A stretch of DNA of 64,000 nucleotides. Source: Flavobacterium hankyongi (lineage in GTDB: Bacteria; Bacteroidota; Bacteroidia; Flavobacteriales; Flavobacteriaceae). The first letter of the stretch is position 1, and each line of letters begins with the position of its first letter. The position numbers and the translations under genes were made by a program. The notes beneath the pieces were generated by a model. The model had not been told where the DNA came from, searched no databases, and worked only from the letters and a program-made list of their open reading frames with translations. The stretch is from positions 1,798,001 to 1,862,000 of the forward strand of contig NZ_CP085725.1 of NCBI RefSeq assembly GCF_036840915.1, written 5' to 3'. Of the stretch, positions 35,490-45,083 are shown in pieces.

Positions 35490-36371
35490 ATGAAAAAATT
35501 GTTACTAGCATTGAGCTTTTTATCATTTACTTATGCACACGCACAAAAAGAACCTCAAAAATTTGAAGAATATATAATCTCAGACGGAGGTGTTTTTGGC
35601 TTAACTATTTCACCCGATTCACAAACGGCACTTTGGGTAAAATCAAAAGGGAAAAGAGATACTTTAATCATTATGGAATCTCACAAAAGAAACGGAAAAT
35701 GGATGAAACCAGTGGTAGCGTCTTTTTCTAGTCCGAATGGAAGTTGGAAAGACATTGATCCTGTTTTTAGTCCCGATGGAAAAACAGTCCTATTTCAATC
35801 CACCAGAAGCGTAGAAAATCACCCTCAACGCAAAGGTTTTGACATTTGGGCGGTTAAAAAAGTAAAAAATGGCTGGAGCGAACCGTATCACTTAGGAAAC
35901 ACCATCAACACTGATGCCTCGGAATCATTTGCTTCTATGACCAAAAGTGGTACCATTTACTTTATGAAAGATAATGAAACCCAAAAAGGCAATTCAGACC
36001 TTTGGGTTTCTAGATTGGTGAAAGGAGAATATCAAAAGCCAGAGAATTTAGGTAGTCCCATCAATACCGAAGAAAGAGAATCGAATCCTTATATTTCGCC
36101 TAACGAAGATTATATTATTTATTTCTCGAGCAATCCAAAAGGTCATGGCGAAATCGATTTGTATATCAGCTTTAATAACAAAGGAAAATGGAGCGAACCC
36201 ATTAATTTAGGAAAACCAATTAATTCAGAACTAGCTGAATTTTGTCCTTTTGTACACCAAAAAGAGAAAAAACTATACTTTGCTCGTCAGAAGAAAATGG
36301 AAAATGGATTGATGTCTGAAGATTTTTATTCCGTTGATTTTGATGTTAAGAAGTATCAATCCAAAAAATAA
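35490..36371 (+). CDS. Exported PD40 (WD40-like beta-propeller) protein
   Basis: A 293-residue exported protein. The ATG at 35490 places a signal peptide (MKKLLLALSFLSFTYAHAQ) at the N-terminus; the 24 codons upstream are AT-rich and not signal-like. The mature part is a TolB-like propeller of PD40 repeats: LTISPDSQTALWVKS, DPVFSPDGKTVLFQST, SFASMTKSGTIYFM, NPYISPNEDYIIYFSS, and blades with WSEPxxLGxxINT. Propellers of this kind in Bacteroidota bind proteins or sugars in the envelope. The specific partner is unknown. A terminator separates it from the convergent aconitase. Confidence 0.87.
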   Translation: MKKLLLALSFLSFTYAHAQKEPQKFEEYIISDGGVFGLTISPDSQTALWVKSKGKRDTLIIMESHKRNGKWMKPVVASFSSPNGSWKDIDPVFSPDGKTVLFQSTRSVENHPQRKGFDIWAVKKVKNGWSEPYHLGNTINTDASESFASMTKSGTIYFMKDNETQKGNSDLWVSRLVKGEYQKPENLGSPINTEERESNPYISPNEDYIIYFSSNPKGHGEIDLYISFNNKGKWSEPINLGKPINSELAEFCPFVHQKEKKLYFARQKKMENGLMSEDFYSVDFDVKKYQSKK

Positions 36372-36379
36372 TCAAAATA

Positions 36380-36410
36380 AAAAACTCCTGCTTTTGGCAG
36401 GAGTTTTTGT
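36380..36410. terminator. Bidirectional terminator between PD40 gene and aconitase
   Basis: AAAAACTCCTGC pairs with GCAGGAGTTTTT around a 5-nt loop. It lies between convergent stops at 36371 and 36427. Confidence 0.88.
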
Positions 36411-36426
36411 TTACTATTATAATTTA

Positions 36427-38691
36427 TTACGCTTTACCTGCCGCAATCAAGTTTAACGCTGAACCTGCCACAAACCAGCCAATCTGACTTTCATTATAGG
36501 TGTGATTGGCCAAAATAATATCTTTTGATCCATCTGCATGAACAAATTCTAAGGTTAAAGGTTTACCAGGCGCAAATTCGGTTAAATCTAAGAAGTTGAT
36601 CGTATCATCTTCCTTGATTTTATCATAATCGGCTTCGTTAGCAAACGTTAAGGCCAACATTCCTTGCTTTTTCAGATTGGTTTCATGGATACGAGCAAAT
36701 GATTTTACCAATACCGCTTTTACCCCTAAGAAGCGTGGTTCCATAGCCGCATGTTCGCGTGAAGAACCTTCACCATAGTTTTGGTCACCCACCACAATGG
36801 ATGGAATTCCAGCCGCTTTGTAGGCTCTTTGCACTTTTGGGACCTCATCGTAAATTCCAGTCAATTGATTTTTAACCGAATTCGCTTTATGGTTGAACGC
36901 ATTTTCAGCACCAATCAACATATTATTGGAAATATTATCCAAATGTCCACGGTATCGCAACCACGGGCCCGCCATCGAAATATGGTCGGTGGTACATTTT
37001 CCAAATGCTTTGATTAACAACTTCGCACCCGTGATATTTTTACCGTCCCACGCTTCAAAAGGCGCCAATAATTGTAATCTATCCGAAGTTGGCGAAACAA
37101 CCACTTCTACTGAAGAACCATCGGCTGCTGGCGCTTGGAAGCCATCATCTTCTACTTCGAAACCTTTGGTTGGTAATTCATCCCCATGAGGCGGATTCAA
37201 TTTTACTGGCTCCCCGTTATCATTCAATAATGTATCGGTAATTGGGTTGAAATCCAAACGACCCGAAATTGCAATAGCCGCTACCATTTCTGGCGAAGTT
37301 ACAAAGGCGTGTGTATTTGGGTTCCCGTCTGCTCTTTTAGAGAAATTTCTATTAAAGGAGTGAATAATTGTATTTTTCTCTTGCTTGTCTGCTCCTGCTC
37401 TATCCCATTGCCCAATACATGGTCCGCAAGCATTGGTAAATACTTTGGTTCCCATTTTTTCGAAAGTCGCGATGATTCCGTCTCTCTCGATGGTGTAACG
37501 GATTTGTTCCGAACCTGGGTTGATACCAAATTCCGCTTTTGGAGTGATTCCGTGTGCGACTGCCTGCTCCACAATGGAAGCGGCTCTCGACATATCTTCA
37601 TACGACGAATTGGTACACGAACCGATTAATCCCCACTCTACTTTGATAGGCCAACCATTCGCTTCGGCTTCCGCTTTCATTTTAGAAACCGGAGTTCCTC
37701 TATCCGGAGTGAATGGCCCATTAATGTGCGGCTCTAATTCTGATAAATTGATTTCGATTAATTGGTCGAAATACTGTGCCGGATTCGCATATACCTCCGC
37801 ATCGGCGGTTAAGTACGACGCTACTTTATCGGCAGCATTGACCACATCCTGACGACCAGTTGCTGCTAAATATCTTCGCATCGAATCATCATAACCAAAG
37901 GTTGATGTGGTCGCACCAATTTCGGCCCCCATATTACAGATGGTTCCTTTTCCGGTACACGACATCGATTCGGCTCCTTCGCCAAAATATTCTACAATAG
38001 CGCCTGTTCCTCCTTTTACGGTAAGAATATCGGCTACTTTTAAAATTACGTCTTTTGGTGCTGTCCAACCGTTTAGTTTTCCGGTTAACTTCACACCGAT
38101 TAATTTAGGAAATTTCAATTCCCATGACATGCCCGACATGACATCCACCGCATCGGCACCACCCACACCAATGGCAAGCATACCCAAACCACCGGCATTT
38201 ACCGTGTGCGAATCGGTACCAATCATCATTCCTCCAGGGAAAGCATAATTTTCCAATACAATTTGATGAATAATCCCCGATCCCGGTTTCCAGAACCCGA
38301 TGCCGTATTTATTCGACACCGATGACAAGAAATCAAACACTTCTTTGGATTGTTTGTTGGCAAATGCCAAATCCTCTGCTGCGCCGTTTTTTGCCTGAAT
38401 CAAGTGATCGCAATGTACGGTGGTAGGCACAGCGACTTTGCTTTTACCCGCATGCATAAATTGGAGTAAAGCCATTTGTGCGGTTGCATCCTGACACGCA
38501 ACACGGTCTGGCGCAAAATCGACATAATCTCTACCTCTGGTAAACGCTTGAGAAGGGGTTCCTTCCCATAGGTGAGAATATAAAATCTTTTCTGATAATG
38601 TAAGCGGACGACCCACCAGCTCACGTGCTTTATCCACACGCGAAGCCATAGTAGCGTACACTTTTTCAATCATTTCAATATCAAATGCCAT
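36427..38691 (-). CDS. Aconitate hydratase (mitochondrial-type AcnA)
   Basis: Interconverts citrate and isocitrate in the TCA cycle. The protein has 754 residues, the size of mitochondrial-type aconitases. The [4Fe-4S] ligands are visible as [11 protein letters not shown] (first Cys) and [11 protein letters not shown] (second and third). DHLIQAKN near the N-terminus and [16 protein letters not shown] in the C-terminal swivel domain are typical. The gene is visibly richer in G+C than its neighbours. It forms a pair with the unrelated aconitase at 42005-44776, with the same orientation and an inserted block between them. Confidence 0.96.
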   Translation of the reverse strand: MAFDIEMIEKVYATMASRVDKARELVGRPLTLSEKILYSHLWEGTPSQAFTRGRDYVDFAPDRVACQDATAQMALLQFMHAGKSKVAVPTTVHCDHLIQAKNGAAEDLAFANKQSKEVFDFLSSVSNKYGIGFWKPGSGIIHQIVLENYAFPGGMMIGTDSHTVNAGGLGMLAIGVGGADAVDVMSGMSWELKFPKLIGVKLTGKLNGWTAPKDVILKVADILTVKGGTGAIVEYFGEGAESMSCTGKGTICNMGAEIGATTSTFGYDDSMRRYLAATGRQDVVNAADKVASYLTADAEVYANPAQYFDQLIEINLSELEPHINGPFTPDRGTPVSKMKAEAEANGWPIKVEWGLIGSCTNSSYEDMSRAASIVEQAVAHGITPKAEFGINPGSEQIRYTIERDGIIATFEKMGTKVFTNACGPCIGQWDRAGADKQEKNTIIHSFNRNFSKRADGNPNTHAFVTSPEMVAAIAISGRLDFNPITDTLLNDNGEPVKLNPPHGDELPTKGFEVEDDGFQAPAADGSSVEVVVSPTSDRLQLLAPFEAWDGKNITGAKLLIKAFGKCTTDHISMAGPWLRYRGHLDNISNNMLIGAENAFNHKANSVKNQLTGIYDEVPKVQRAYKAAGIPSIVVGDQNYGEGSSREHAAMEPRFLGVKAVLVKSFARIHETNLKKQGMLALTFANEADYDKIKEDDTINFLDLTEFAPGKPLTLEFVHADGSKDIILANHTYNESQIGWFVAGSALNLIAAGKA

Positions 38692-38812
38692 AATACTACT
38701 TATTTATTGTTTGTTATTTGTTTTAACCCTACAAGTTACAAAAAAATTAAGCAGCTTTGACAAAAAAGGACTGAGTTGTATGCTCGAGTTTAGTTATTAT
38801 GATTTATAAAAT

Positions 38813-39346
38813 TCAAATTGAGGTTTTATTAATTTCACCTTTTTCTAAAGTATATCTAAATTTTTTATAATTATCATCTTCAATAACTACAATACTATGA
38901 TTTTGCTTTAATAAAAATTCGGCGAATTGTTCATAGGTAAAGTTTGAAAAACTCTTTGTTTCTATGCTAACTGAGAATTTATTCTCTTTTATTCTAAAAT
39001 CAACTTGTGTCAATCTTTTTCTCCTTTTTACAATTTCTATTTCTTGAAGTTCTGAATAGGACATCCTACCCATAACTTTCTTTTTAAAATGAACCATTTC
39101 ATCATCACAAAACAAAATCAAGTCGCTTTCACTGTCAAACTTTATAAAGAAATATATCAATAAACTTAACACAACCGCAACACCTATCAATTTTGCAATT
39201 ATTGATGACAAACTCATCGAGATTATAAGTAGTACTAAAAATATGGGTATTATAAACACAATGCCATATGTAACTGTAGCTGTATTCAAATTACCTCTAA
39301 AATGATAATTGAAATCTTTAAGTGATTTTTGAGGTTCCATCTTCAT
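38813..39346 (-). CDS. Hypothetical two-span membrane protein
   Basis: A 177-residue protein with no recognised family. Residues about 27-70 contain two hydrophobic spans (YGIVFIIPIFLVLLIISM and AKLIGVAVVLSLLIYFF). The remaining 110 residues form a soluble, strand-rich region resembling a PH-like domain (LILFCDDEMVHFKKKVMGRM, YSELQEIEIVKRRKRLT). It could be a membrane-attached sensor or a generic YcxB-like protein. It lies downstream of acnA's upstream region, 121 bp from the acnA start, and belongs to the segment separating the two aconitase genes. Two ATGs exist (39346, 39340), and either may be used. Confidence 0.65.
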   Translation of the reverse strand: MKMEPQKSLKDFNYHFRGNLNTATVTYGIVFIIPIFLVLLIISMSLSSIIAKLIGVAVVLSLLIYFFIKFDSESDLILFCDDEMVHFKKKVMGRMSYSELQEIEIVKRRKRLTQVDFRIKENKFSVSIETKSFSNFTYEQFAEFLLKQNHSIVVIEDDNYKKFRYTLEKGEINKTSI

Positions 39347-39371
39347 ATTAAGTTAACTTAAGCAAGTATCA

Positions 39372-39467
39372 CTTTGAAGTGATTTGTTACTCAAAGTCAG
39401 GAGACTTTGCGGAGCGGGGTTATGAGTAGTGTAAATTTATAAATACAAAGCACGAGCAAGATGCTCG
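39372..39467. repeat. REP-like cluster of three short hairpins
   Basis: Three small inverted repeats are stacked in the gap between the membrane protein and the nuclease gene: CACTT..AAGTG near 39370-39381, AAAGTC..GACTTT near 39395-39411, and CGAGCA-AGA-TGCTCG at 39453-39467. The last has the GC-rich short-stem form of bacterial REP elements and is unlike the surrounding AT-rich DNA. No transposase is nearby. Together they occupy most of the 138 bp gap. Confidence 0.5.
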
Positions 39468-39484
39468 CGCCAGCAAAAGAGTTA

Positions 39485-40174
39485 TTATAATTCAAACTCT
39501 TCAGATGTGATATATAAAAAATGACCTATTTCTTCGAAGAAATCTTCCATAGGTAACGTTGAAATGTTTTCCATTAAATTTATTAAAGTTGAATTCCAAT
39601 AAATACCCTGTCTTGGATTGAAAATTTCAATTTTTTCAATTTCAATTTTTTCATCCGATAACCAATTTAGAGCACAATAAACTAATAATTGTTTGATATC
39701 GGAAGATTGTATATTTCTTTCGCCTGCTTTAATTTCACAGAGTACATTTTCATAAAGTAAATCCCCTTGACAATTTGCTATTATCCCACACCCTCCAAAC
39801 TGTGGTTCAAAAATCAATTTTTTTCCTGAATATGTTGAGATTAATCTTTTTGATTGTTCTTTGATTGTAGAATTATTTACTTCATCGAGAATGTAAGTTT
39901 CTAAACCATTTCTAGGTAAATGTTTTAAGTTATCTGATGTAATTTCAATTATTTTTGACAGCTCTAATTCTTCTCCAATTCTTTTTTGCTTAAAATCAAT
40001 AAATGCTGCAGAATTATTAATTGAACGATATTTTGTCTCATCTAATGAAACCATCGGTTTAAACATTCTTTCAATACTCCCTTTATTTAGAAAACTCACA
40101 TAATCGGTTAACCAAGGAGTATTTTGAGTCCAAAAAGAGGAATAACCTCTTGCAAATGTTTTTTCTGAAATCAT
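39485..40174 (-). CDS. Probable PD-(D/E)XK nuclease paired with reverse transcriptase
   Basis: A 229-residue protein (ATG at 40174) that probably has a PD-(D/E)XK nuclease fold. The core reads FGGCGIIANCQGDLLYENVL, then CEIKAG, then DIKQLLVYCALN. It provides D138, E147 and K149 (D-x8-E-x-K) and a Q162-x3-Y166 motif as in RecB/Cas4-type nucleases. The N-terminal third has YSSFWTQNTPWLTDYVSFLN. The start was set at 40174 because its ATG overlaps the RT stop as ATGA, indicating translational coupling; an ATG at 40189 is also possible. The role is inferred from context: processing or attacking nucleic acid together with the RT, as an antiphage effector. Confidence 0.65.
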   Translation of the reverse strand: MISEKTFARGYSSFWTQNTPWLTDYVSFLNKGSIERMFKPMVSLDETKYRSINNSAAFIDFKQKRIGEELELSKIIEITSDNLKHLPRNGLETYILDEVNNSTIKEQSKRLISTYSGKKLIFEPQFGGCGIIANCQGDLLYENVLCEIKAGERNIQSSDIKQLLVYCALNWLSDEKIEIEKIEIFNPRQGIYWNSTLINLMENISTLPMEDFFEEIGHFLYITSEEFEL

Positions 40175-41766
40175 AAGGGTAATTTCCATTTTGTTGCTGA
40201 AGGATTTTTATTCCCTACCCAGCTTTTTAATAAACTTTCAAATTCTGAAAATTGTGACTCTATTTTTTGCCTCCAAAAAGTTCCTTCTTCATTCATGAAG
40301 TAACTTGAGGCAATAAATGCTCTTCTTTCCCAGGAAGTCAATGTTGAAAATTGGGATTTAAGATCCGAAAGCCAAAATGAATTATACAAATTTGTCATTG
40401 CATACATACAATTCATTTTCACCAATGTCGAACGAGAGTTACTTGCTATCTGATCAATAGCTTGTATACTTGTTTCTGTATTTTTTAAAGATAGTACTCT
40501 CGCAGTATACGAAGCATTATTATCAGTTTGAATTATATATGAATTTGAAAAAACTAATCCAGAAAGAGTGTTTAAAAAAAACGAAACGGTTTCATCATCA
40601 CATTCAAGCAACTTTTTGTTTGCTAATTGCATAACAGATGGATAAACTGGGTAGAATGCATCTAAGTTTGATGCAATAGTCTTAAAAGCCAAATTTAAAG
40701 GTTCTTCTTCAAGAATATTGACAGCATTCAGAAGTTGCTTCCCAAATGCATGATGAATGCGGCTTTTTCTAATCTCTGTCTTTATTAATGGAACAATATC
40801 AAAATCAGATAATTTTTTCTTCAATTCTTTATAATCTTCTTCTGCAGTTGTGGAATAGGGATCATATTTAATATTTATTCTCATAAAAGACGCTCTCTCT
40901 TTACCTTCATCATCATCTTCGCCTTCTAAAATTACCGTTGACTGTGAAATAAACTCAGTACTAGTTAATATTTGAGTTTTGTTTTTCTGAAGAGTTAAAC
41001 CTTCATTTCTTAATAAAAATTCTGCACACCAATTCAATTTTTTGAAAGCATCTTCTTTTGAATCAGCAAAAATTATGTAATCATCAACATATCTACAAAA
41101 ATCAATTTTTTTACTATTAATGATTTGATCAAAAGAATTTAAAAGTGCTTCAGCTAGTATTCTAGCAGCATTTCCTCCAACTGGCAAACCGTAAGATGCA
41201 TTTTTGGAAATACCTGTTAAAATATTCATTATCCTTTTAACTGAAGTTGTATTAGTTGTTGATCTCAACAATGCATTTTCAAGTCTATGGTGGTAGATGC
41301 GAGTATAAAAATCAGAGATATCAAACTTTATTACATATGAAGCATTACTTGCCTTTGTTCTTGCAGTTTCATAAAATTTTCTCCAAGTATATTCATTATC
41401 AAACAGCTTCCCTGTTGATTGCTTTAACTTTATTCTATATGAAAAAACACTATTCTTATTTAGATTTATTCGTTTAGATTCTATATCCTTTGAGATCTTC
41501 AGGACCTCATAAAGTAAATAAGCATTCCAAATAGGATCAATTATCGCAGCCCATCTAAACCCCGTAATTCCCACAGGAATACAACTATTTATTGATTCAA
41601 TTGGATAATTTACACTCCAATTATCAAAATCACTAGAAATCTTTTCTAATATTTTTTTTACCTCATCTGGCTTATCATAAAATAAGGCATTTTCAATCGG
41701 AAAAGGAAATATATCCGTATCACCAAATTTCGATATATTATCAATTGCAAGTTTATAATAGTCCAT
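40171..41766 (-). CDS. Reverse transcriptase, UG/Abi-type (defence-associated candidate)
   Basis: A 531-residue RNA-directed DNA polymerase. RT motif A is KFDISDFYTRIYHHRLENAL (D149), motif B is YGLPVGGNAARILAEALLN (192-210), and motif C is CRYVDDYIIFADS (D228, D229). The N-terminus has the DIFPFPIENALFY segment seen in unknown-group RTs. After about residue 300 a helical C-terminal region follows, with LTSWERRAFIASSYF near 470-485, possibly HEAT-like. The retron VTG motif is absent, no msr-msd-like structure was seen upstream, and there is no intron-type maturase domain. It is not a group II intron or retron RT. The subclass (DRT type) was not resolved. It is coupled to a nuclease gene by ATGA overlap. 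Confidence 0.8.
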   Translation of the reverse strand: MDYYKLAIDNISKFGDTDIFPFPIENALFYDKPDEVKKILEKISSDFDNWSVNYPIESINSCIPVGITGFRWAAIIDPIWNAYLLYEVLKISKDIESKRINLNKNSVFSYRIKLKQSTGKLFDNEYTWRKFYETARTKASNASYVIKFDISDFYTRIYHHRLENALLRSTTNTTSVKRIMNILTGISKNASYGLPVGGNAARILAEALLNSFDQIINSKKIDFCRYVDDYIIFADSKEDAFKKLNWCAEFLLRNEGLTLQKNKTQILTSTEFISQSTVILEGEDDDEGKERASFMRINIKYDPYSTTAEEDYKELKKKLSDFDIVPLIKTEIRKSRIHHAFGKQLLNAVNILEEEPLNLAFKTIASNLDAFYPVYPSVMQLANKKLLECDDETVSFFLNTLSGLVFSNSYIIQTDNNASYTARVLSLKNTETSIQAIDQIASNSRSTLVKMNCMYAMTNLYNSFWLSDLKSQFSTLTSWERRAFIASSYFMNEEGTFWRQKIESQFSEFESLLKSWVGNKNPSATKWKLPL

Positions 41767-41859
41767 AGTTTGTTTTTTATTATGTTTTTCTGTTTAAAAT
41801 TTCTTTATTTCATTCTATCAATCTCATCTGAGGAAACATAAACCCATTCATTACATACT

Positions 41860-41867
41860 CAAATCTA
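41860..41867 (-). promoter_or_regulatory. TAGATTTG promoter element for the reverse transcriptase operon
   Basis: Minus-strand 41867-41860 reads TAGATTTG (TAnnTTTG), about 94 bp before the RT start. A TTTG on the same strand at 41898-41895 is 27 bp away, longer than the usual spacer. The roughly 90-nt leader has no obvious stable fold. Confidence 0.35.
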
Positions 41868-41956
41868 ATACATTTTTAACCATTAAATAAATTTCAAATC
41901 CAAACTTTAGAACATTCTTCAATAAAATATGTTTGCCATTCATAATAGCCCAAACA

Positions 41957-41986
41957 AAAAACCCGAGCTTTCACTCGGGTTTTCAT
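41957..41986 (-). terminator. Terminator after acnB
   Basis: AAAACCCGAG pairs with CTCGGGTTTT around a 6-nt loop. On the minus strand it follows the acnB stop at 42005 and ends in a T-run, so it also insulates the reverse transcriptase operon. Confidence 0.85.
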
Positions 41987-42004
41987 TATTCATGTACTAA
42001 ACTA

Positions 42005-44776
42005 TTATTTTACTAATAACTTATGTGAAGGCGCAAACTTCGTTAAGTTGATACCTTCTACTGCTTCAGTATATTCTTCAATTGATGGCGTTCTACCCAA
42101 AATTGTTGATAAAACTACAACCGGAGTTGAAGAAAGCAATGATTCTCCTTTTTTCTCAGCAGAATCTTCTACTACACGACCTTGGAACAAACGGGTTGAT
42201 GTTGCCATCACTGTATCTCCTTTAGCAGCTTTTTCCTGGTTACCCATACAAAGGTTACATCCAGGACGCTCTAAGTATAACATGTTTTCGTATTCGGTAC
42301 GTGCAGCACCTTTTGGCGCATCATCGTTAAATTCGAAACCAGAGTATTTTTGTAATACTTCCCAGTCACCTTCAGCTTTCAACTCATCAACGATGTTGTA
42401 GGTTGGAGGAGCCACTACCAATGGAGCGTTAAATTTAACTTCTCCTTTTTGCGCTTCCACGTTCTTAAGCATTTGTGCCAAGATTTTCATATCGCCTTTG
42501 TGCACCATACACGAACCGATAAATCCTAAATCTACTTTTTTAGTCCCTCCGTAGAAAGACAACGGACGGATGGTATCGTGTGTATAACGTTTTGAAACAT
42601 CAGCATTGTTTACATCCGGATCGGCAATCATAGGTTCAGCAATTACATCCAAATCAACTACTACTTCAGCATAGTATTTTGCGTTGGCATCTGGACGTAA
42701 AGCAGGCTCTTCACCTGAACGGATTTCAGCAATACGTTTGTTGGCTTTGTCAATTAATCCTTGTAATACTTTTTTAGTATTATCCATTCCTTTATCGATC
42801 ATGATTTGGATTCTGCCTTTCGCAATTTCCAATGATTCGATTAAGGTTTCATCTTCTGAAATACAGATAGACGCTTTGGCTTTCATTTCAGCCGTCCAGT
42901 CTGTAAAAGTAAACGCTTGATCCGCAGTTAATGTACCAATGTGAACTTCGATAATTCTACCTTGGAATACATTTTCTCCTCCAAATTGGTGTAACATTTG
43001 CGCTTGCGTAGCATGCACCACATCACGGAAGTCCATGTATGATTTCATTTCCCCTTTGAAAGTTACTTTAACCGATTCTGGAATTGGCATAGAAGCTTCA
43101 CCCGTTGCTAACGCTAACGCTACAGTTCCTGAGTCGGCACCAAACGCTACTCCTTTTGACATACGTGTGTGTGAGTCACCCCCAATGATGATTGCTCTAT
43201 CATCTACCGTAATATCGTTCAATACTTTGTGAATAACGTCAGTCATTGAGTGGTAAACACCTTTCGGGTCACGAGCCGTGATCAATCCGAAATCGTTCAT
43301 AAATTTCATCAATTTCGGGATATTAGCCTGTGCTTTTTTATCCCAAACCGAAGCCGTGTGACATCCTGATTGGTACGCACCGTCAACGATTGGCGAAATC
43401 ACCGTAGCTGCCATCGATTCTAACTCCTGAGCCGTCATTAAACCCGTAGTATCCTGAGAACCTACAATGTTTACAGTAACACGAACGTCAGAACCTGCGT
43501 GTAATGCTTCTTTAGAAATTGTTCCTACAGAATTTCTGTTGAAGATTTTTTCAACAGCTGTTAAACCTTGTCCTGCAATTGAAACCTCTTTTGAAGGTGC
43601 ATACACTAGAGGTGCATCAATTCCTAAAGTTTTAGCTGCAAACGTTTGTAATTTTTTACCAAAAACGATAGCGTAAGAACCACCCGCTTTGATAAATTCC
43701 ATTTTTTGTGGAGTGAATGATCTTGAGATATCGATTAACTCCTGATCACCATTGTATAATTTTTTTGATTTTGTATTGATTGTTAAAACAGTACCTGTAG
43801 CTACTGAATACTTTTGCTCTAAAACAGGCTCACCGTTTTCATCACGAACTACCTCTCCGTTAGCATCCGTTTTCTTTACCCAGTTTTTAAGGTCGATACC
43901 AATACCACCAGTTACGTCAACCGTAGTTAAGAAAATTGGAGAAATTCCGTTTGTACCACCCACGATTGGAGCAAAGTTTACGAAAGGGACATAAGGACTT
44001 GCTTGTTTTCCTGTCCAAAGCGCTACGTTATTCACTCCCGACATACGAGAAGAACCTACACCCATAGTACCTTTTTCAGCAATTAACATTACTGATTTGT
44101 CTGGATGTTGTGCTTGTAATGCTTTGATTTCCTCTTGCGCTTCAGGCGTAATCATACACTTTCCGTGTAATTCACGGTCAGAACGCGAGTGCGCTTGGTT
44201 ACCTGGTGATAATAAATCTGTAGAAATATCTCCTTCACCAGCGATGAACGTTACTACTTTGATTTCTTCTGCAACTTCTGGAAGTTTTGTAAAGAATTCT
44301 GCTTTAGCGTAGCTTTCTAAAATCTCTTTTGCAATTGCATTTCCTTTTTCAAAAGCCACTTTTAAACGATCCATATCAGCATCGTATAAGAAAACTTGTG
44401 TTTTTAACACATCAGCAGCTTGCTTAGCAATTACTTCATCGTTTCCTAAAGCTACATCCAACAATACTTCGATTGAAGGACCACCTTTCATGTGTGATAA
44501 TAATTCGAATGCAAAGGCTGGAGTAATTTCTGCAACTGTTGCTTCTCCTAAAATAATTTCTTTTAAAAATTTAGCTTTAGCACCTGCAGCCGGAGTTGTT
44601 CCAGGCAATGTATTGTAGATAAAAAACTTAAGAGAATCTTCTCTATTTGGATTGTTTACATCTTTAATTTGAGCAATAATTTCGCTTACTAATTCAGCGC
44701 CATCAATTGGTTTTGGGTGTAAACCTTGACCTTTACGCTCTTCGATTTCTTTAATATAATCGCTATAAATACTCAT
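42005..44776 (-). CDS. acnB: Bifunctional aconitate hydratase 2 / 2-methylisocitrate dehydratase
   Basis: AcnB-type aconitase of 923 residues. The N-terminal HEAT-like domain (about 1-160) and the swivel domain precede the catalytic domains, the reversed order from AcnA. Fe-S ligands are visible as DLGFIGSCMVHKGDM (first Cys) and ERPGCNLCMGNQEKA (second and third). IGGDSHTRMSKGVAFGADSG and QSGCHTASVWDKK are also typical. It performs citrate-isocitrate isomerisation and possibly methylcitrate-cycle dehydration. A TAAATTTG promoter element lies upstream and a terminator after the stop. Confidence 0.97.
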   Translation of the reverse strand: MSIYSDYIKEIEERKGQGLHPKPIDGAELVSEIIAQIKDVNNPNREDSLKFFIYNTLPGTTPAAGAKAKFLKEIILGEATVAEITPAFAFELLSHMKGGPSIEVLLDVALGNDEVIAKQAADVLKTQVFLYDADMDRLKVAFEKGNAIAKEILESYAKAEFFTKLPEVAEEIKVVTFIAGEGDISTDLLSPGNQAHSRSDRELHGKCMITPEAQEEIKALQAQHPDKSVMLIAEKGTMGVGSSRMSGVNNVALWTGKQASPYVPFVNFAPIVGGTNGISPIFLTTVDVTGGIGIDLKNWVKKTDANGEVVRDENGEPVLEQKYSVATGTVLTINTKSKKLYNGDQELIDISRSFTPQKMEFIKAGGSYAIVFGKKLQTFAAKTLGIDAPLVYAPSKEVSIAGQGLTAVEKIFNRNSVGTISKEALHAGSDVRVTVNIVGSQDTTGLMTAQELESMAATVISPIVDGAYQSGCHTASVWDKKAQANIPKLMKFMNDFGLITARDPKGVYHSMTDVIHKVLNDITVDDRAIIIGGDSHTRMSKGVAFGADSGTVALALATGEASMPIPESVKVTFKGEMKSYMDFRDVVHATQAQMLHQFGGENVFQGRIIEVHIGTLTADQAFTFTDWTAEMKAKASICISEDETLIESLEIAKGRIQIMIDKGMDNTKKVLQGLIDKANKRIAEIRSGEEPALRPDANAKYYAEVVVDLDVIAEPMIADPDVNNADVSKRYTHDTIRPLSFYGGTKKVDLGFIGSCMVHKGDMKILAQMLKNVEAQKGEVKFNAPLVVAPPTYNIVDELKAEGDWEVLQKYSGFEFNDDAPKGAARTEYENMLYLERPGCNLCMGNQEKAAKGDTVMATSTRLFQGRVVEDSAEKKGESLLSSTPVVVLSTILGRTPSIEEYTEAVEGINLTKFAPSHKLLVK

Positions 44777-45083
44777 TTGAATGTTTTTAGAATTAACTGG
44801 GTTATTGTTTTTTTGTTTGTTTTAAAATTTTAGGCAAATTTAACCAATACGATTTAAATTAAAAAATATTTAGCATTTCATTAAATTCAAAAGAATATTA
44901 TTTATAAACATTCTATTTTGATGAAAATATTTCAACAAAATAATTCTTTTTAACATATTATTTAATAATTCGTAAAAATTAAAAAATATATTATTGAATT
45001 GTAAAAATTCGTGATTTAAAATTGAAATATTAGCAATTCAGTGTAGTTGTTTGCCTCGATGAAATTAGAAAAAAGGATAAAAT
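44777..45083. other. AT-rich intergenic region upstream of acnB
   Basis: About 307 bp without a supportable gene. It is extremely AT-rich, with runs of TTTATTTAATAATT-like sequence in 44880-45000. The only element found is the TAAATTTG box for acnB at 44842-44835. No hairpin with a T-run and no convincing coding frame were seen. Confidence 0.6.
44835..44842 (-). promoter_or_regulatory. TAAATTTG promoter element for acnB
   Basis: Minus-strand 44842-44835 reads TAAATTTG, matching TAnnTTTG, 59 bp before the acnB start. No -33 match at standard spacing. Confidence 0.4.

Noticed and set aside
40171..42004. Retron or group II intron
   Set aside because: No VTG motif, no msr-msd-type inverted repeats upstream, no maturase or endonuclease domain, and the leader shows no stable fold.
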